Origin: Gonocerus acuteangulatus
Taxonomy: Eukaryota; Arthropoda; Insecta; Hemiptera; Coreidae
Assembly: GCA_946811695.1 (NCBI GenBank)
Contig: OX328124.1
Span: 85,421,293 to 85,485,292, forward strand
Reading direction: 5' to 3'
DNA: 64,000 nt
Shown here piece after piece: positions 60,711 to 64,000 of the stretch. The notes under the pieces are model-generated. The model saw only the letters and a list, made by a program, of their open reading frames with translations. It had not been told where the DNA came from and ran no database searches. Both the position numbers and the translations under genes were made by a program. The stretch's first letter is position 1; every line of letters starts with the position of its first letter.

Positions 60711-61700
60711 TCCATATTATCGGTGGACTTTGTCCGGCAGGATGACTTGGTATCTTATATGTTTGAATCACTTTGTTTCAGTTCAATTGGCCTGAAAGGA
60801 AGACAAATCTCTGATGGAATGCAAAAAATTATAATTACGCTTCAAAATGAGCGCAAATGCTTGCGAGAAATTTGAAAAATTGTAAACCTCAGCCATGTCT
60901 CCTTATCAAATATATTAAATCAGTATGGTACAACCAACTCTTAGGGAGCAAAACATCGCATCAGGAGTCCAACGAGTCACACTGTATATGATGAAAGATC
61001 AATTGTAAGCAAAGCACAGGGAAAACCACGGGGGATTGCACCAAAACTTGTGACTGAAATCTCGAGGATCATCTGGCGGGACATAAGTAAGTTAACCATC
61101 CTGCTGAATACTGGCAATGGATTGAAAGTGTACTTGAGTAAAAAATAGAACTTTTCAGCCAAAGAAGTTGACAAAACGTGTGGAGGAGAGCGAATGAAGA
61201 CCTCAAATCTCGGGGCTTGGTGTCTACAGTCACATATGAGTAAGGGTTTGGGGCTGTTCGCCCGCATAATCCATTTTTCCTGAGATAATTTCTTACTGTA
61301 CTGCTACTTATGTCCCGTCAGATGATCCTCAAGATTTCCGAGGCTGATTTTGGCGCAATCAGCCATCGTTTTCCCTGTGCTTTTCTTAAAATTGATCTTT
61401 CACCACAAGCATTGCGACTCCTCGGTCTCCTGTTATGATGTTTTGCTGCCTAAGAGTTGGTTGTACTATACCGATTTTAAATATTTGATAAGAAGACATA
61501 ACTAAGGTTTACCATTTTTCCAATTTCTCGCAAACATTTGCACTCATTATGAATCGTAATAATAAGTTTTTGCATTTTAACAGATTTTTATTTTCCTCTC
61601 TGGCCAATGTAAAAAAAAAAATTGAACTAAAACCATCTGATTCAAACACATATGACAACGGGGTCATCCTGCCGGACAAAGCTCACCGATAAAATGGAAT
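60711..61700. mobile_element. Tc1-like element remnants in inverted arrangement
   Basis: TTATCGGTGGACTTTGTCC at about 60718 and its counterpart near 61690 are inverted. Both arms (60711 to about 61090, about 61310-61700) carry the N-terminal helix-turn-helix coding region of a Tc1-type transposase facing each other, with more transposase sequence between. Confidence 0.65.
60778..61285 (+). pseudogene. Tc1-like transposase, N-terminal half, broken
   Basis: One frame reads KGRQISDGMQKIIITLQNE, RKCLREI, then a stop, KIVNLSHVSLSNILNQYG and a further stop. The SIVSKAQGKPRG part belongs to the second DNA-binding subdomain. After a shift, RVWRRANEDLKSRGL corresponds to the conserved VWRR-type segment before the second catalytic Asp. 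Stops and frameshifts are numerous. It is a dead copy of a cut-and-paste transposase. Confidence 0.65.
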
Positions 61701-61737
61701 TAATCCCGTCCAAAGTCCATCTGCAATAGTCAAGAAA

Positions 61738-61956
61738 TCGGGTGTTCCACTACTTTTTACGCATAGAATATTGCATTTTATAGTTAAAATGTTAATAAAT
61801 AACACAAATACCATTGTTTGTTGGGAATATTTAAAATATAGCTTATCACCGTGTTATTGATGCATCCTATTTACCTATAGCACCATTATTTTAGTCGCAA
61901 ATGTTAAAAAAGTAAAATATTCATGGGTGTTCCAATACTTTTTACACTAGCTGTAT
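61738..61956. repeat. Tc1-like terminal repeat with internal direct repeat
   Basis: GGGTGTTCCACTACTTTTTA at 61740 and GGGTGTTCCAATACTTTTTA at 61925 are direct repeats 185 bp apart. The outer one ends ACACTAGCTGTA, the standard TA-CAG end of Tc1 elements. Two direct repeats in one terminal repeat is the IR/DR layout known from some Tc1 families. The other end of the element was not found. Confidence 0.6.
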
Positions 61957-62744
61957 GTAGAAGTCATTCCCGCAAAAATTAGTTTGCTCCTTCTCAACAT
62001 CCACTCAAAACAGAGGCGCACTGGACTAAATGTATATTTAAGAAACGTTTTTACTATCGAGTAATTGTTTTGTTACAAGTGGTTTTACATGCTATCCCAA
62101 TCATATTATCCTTCTAGATAGTAGTTAAGGTCGTGCAGCTGGGGTATCCTTGCAGGCCAATCGTAGGAAATGGTCGGAGATAAGCGATTCGAACCGGGAT
62201 GGCCGACCAGAAACGGACCCCTATTCGGATGACTGCCGCTCATAATAGGAATAGGGACTAGGTGAGATAAGGGCTGAATCCTCGCCGGCTTCCCCATTAA
62301 CCGATATATTGGACAGACGGACTCACACAGAGGAGAAGGACACAGAATGGACGCGGTTTTAGATGTGTGTGCGTGCACAAGCAGCCGCTCCAATAAGGGT
62401 TCTAGCGGAGCGGTAAACAGCGCACCTAGAATACACAATTCGTCGGGGCACAATATATCCCAGCCCTGGGGGAATACAGCTACCTCCCTTCGCCTTTCCC
62501 TCCTTTCTTCCTTTAATCTCTAGCCCTATCACACTTAGGAGGAATTACAGAAATTTAATTTAACTAAGAGCCGGAATGACTTTGTTTCCCATTAAAAGCA
62601 GAATGTATTTTAATACTTTAAGGAACCCTTTCCTTACGAGCAAATATTGTTTGTTGGCGGATCAGCACGCCTCGCAGAACAAAGAATATTTGTTATATTT
62701 TTGGCCTAATCAAGTATACTTATTTGTGGGATCGATCATAAACA
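61957..62744. other. unassigned sequence with a GC-richer block
   Basis: 62100-62500 is clearly less AT-rich than its surroundings. A minus-strand stretch CCCGGTTCGAATCGC resembles a polymerase III B box, but no matching A box or cloverleaf was found. No gene is supported. Confidence 0.3.
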
Positions 62745-62790
62745 TAGTCCGACTTGCAGGAACTGCTTCAACATGGCGCGTGGGGGAAAG
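62745..62790 (+). mobile_element. decayed HINE-A 5' terminus
   Basis: TAGTCCGACTTGCAGGAACT, then GCTTCAACATGGCGCG, is the family A 5' end with several substitutions. The rest of the element is not recognisable downstream. Confidence 0.5.
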
Positions 62791-62985
62791 GATTTATAAT
62801 TTTATTTTGCAGTCTTTTATTTATTTTGGGTGAGTTTAATGGTTTTTTTTTTCCTTCTTTGTGATATTCGGTGATTTGATTTAAATATTTATTCATTATA
62901 AAAAGTCTGCTTCGTTATTTTCAAAAATATCATTATCGCTCATAGCTCCAATAGTATACACGCTGCAGATTTTCCCAAAACGTTT

Positions 62986-63910
62986 TATTATTATTATTAT
63001 TGATTTTTATACACCGCTTTGGTAGCGATGTGCATTTTCTTTAATACTTTTCGGTAGAGGGCAACGTAAAATGGTCTGTTAGCTCATCTTTTCTTTAAAT
63101 GAGTGTACATTTTTCTTATATTTGATATGCTTTTATTAGAAAATGTGGCCCGGTATTCGTTTAGGTGTTATATTTTATTGTAGATGTTTATGCTCTTTAA
63201 ATGTTCTAGTATTGTGTCAATGTGGCGGCTGTCATCTCCAAGGAGTTCTGTCATGTCATATGGGATTTCTAGAACAGGTCTTAAGTAACACTCAGTCAGA
63301 AAATGTTTGATTGTGAGGTCTGTATCGCATGATCGACATTTTGGTTTGTCCGTATTTGTCATTAAATATTCGTGAGTCAGACGGCTGTGGCCAATGCGTA
63401 GTCTTGCTACTACCACTTCTTCTCGCCGTGATTTTCTATATGACGAAGGCCAATCTTTAACTGTAGACTTCACTGTCCTTAATTTGTTTTCTGTAATGTT
63501 AGTCCAATTATTTAAGATTGTTTGGTCAGTGCACCTTGATGCGTATTTGTAGTACGACTCAAGTGGTTGGTAAGTTTCTTTTTCTGTTACAAGTTTAGCA
63601 TGCCGGTCCGCATATGTACTTAGTCCTACGTTTTTGTGTCCTGGTAGCCACTATAGTGTTACATGTTTACCGTAAGTTCGTAAGTTATGAATTTGTTCTT
63701 TTATTTCCGTGCATGTAGGATGTTTGGAGTATATGTTTTGTAAACATTCCAGTGATCTGAAAGAGTCACTGCAGATGATTATGTGTATTAGGTGTGATGA
63801 TGGGACGTTATTTAATGCGAGGAGAATGGCATGCAGTTCCGCTCCAAGAATGCTGAAGCAAGTTTTAACATTTCCTACAATTCCCATAATATAGAAAGTT
63901 ATTCTCGGGT
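62986..63910 (-). mobile_element. I-group LINE 3' part with (AAT)n tail
   Basis: On the plus strand the end is TATTATTATTATTATT at about 62986-63001. The 3' UTR and ORF2 tail match 34133-34538 on the opposite strand. The upstream edge is close to the window border, so its full extent is unknown. Confidence 0.7.
63168..63910 (-). pseudogene. I-group LINE ORF2: RNase H and zinc tail, one premature stop
   Basis: The frame reads GAELHAILLALN, CSDSFRSLECLQNIYSKHP, then a TAG at 63651-63653 just before WLPGHKNVGLSTYADRHAK, then RREEVVVARLRIGHSRLTHE, the zinc motif CRSCDTDLTIKHFLTEC and the end SINIYNKI at 63168. Three RNase H acidic positions and the GH block are visible. Apart from the TAG the frame is open for more than 700 bp, so inactivation may be recent. 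Confidence 0.7.
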
Positions 63911-64000
63911 TGGAAGCATAGGAATAAGTATATAAAAAGGATAAAAAAATGATATTTTATTTATCATTTTTTTCGGAAGCTTCAAAAGTATTTAGGATTA

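Noticed and set aside
62150..62220. B-box-like CCCGGTTCGAATCGC on the minus strand, candidate tRNA or SINE
   Set aside because: No A box at the right distance and no cloverleaf could be folded by eye.

Overview
This is a eukaryotic, AT-rich and extremely repeat-dense genomic window with no intact host gene that I can recognise. The non-LTR retrotransposons (an R1-like element, I-group elements), Penelope-like remnants, tRNA-derived SINE tails, hAT and Tc1 debris, and very abundant Helentron-type (HINE/DINE-1-like) elements carrying long (TA)n tracts point to an arthropod, most likely an insect. The species cannot be named from the sequence alone. No rRNA gene, CRISPR array or bacterial operon was seen.

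Layout. 1-4.8 kb: tandem repeats, a SINE tail and inverted-orientation HINE family A copies broken by a 54-bp SINE tail and a hAT-like MITE. 4.8-6.95 kb: a TIR element, a HINE family B end and a head-to-head Penelope-like pair with a GIY-YIG endonuclease fragment. 6.95-10.4 kb: one HINE-A copy split by a 1.3-kb I-group LINE and by a SINE, each with target-site duplications. 10.4-18.9 kb: Penelope tails with hammerhead-like motifs, more HINE-A copies and a 5'-truncated I-group LINE. 18.9-21.6 kb: a HINE-A with a HINE-B nested inside. 23.3-29.1 kb: a HINE-A split by a 5.2-kb R1-like LINE whose 3' third is inverted (twin-priming structure). 29.1-33.6 kb: stacked HINE-A copies. 34-47 kb: old debris (hAT, Penelope, LINE, MITE) and unassigned DNA. 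47.4-55.9 kb: a HINE-B next to an I-group LINE on the minus strand, whose ORF1 is interrupted by a further HINE-B. 56-64 kb: mostly unassigned, with the best-preserved hammerhead motif, a 0.78-kb palindrome, a Tc1 pseudogene and an I-group LINE fragment running off the window.

How the parts relate. Almost nothing here is cellular; the window is a record of serial insertion. Families A and B share the same end architecture: a start at A-G-T-C-C-G, a subterminal inverted repeat, a 3' hairpin and a CTAAAA end. They leave no target duplication, as expected for Helentron-type rolling-circle elements. Family C lacks those ends but shares with A and B a roughly 22-bp module followed by ACAGACA and then the (TA)n tract. 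The LINE and SINE inserts carry clean 7-14 bp duplications, so their order of arrival can be read. The SINE tails and the R1-like LINE both end in a stem-loop before the A-tail, which suggests a shared reverse transcriptase.
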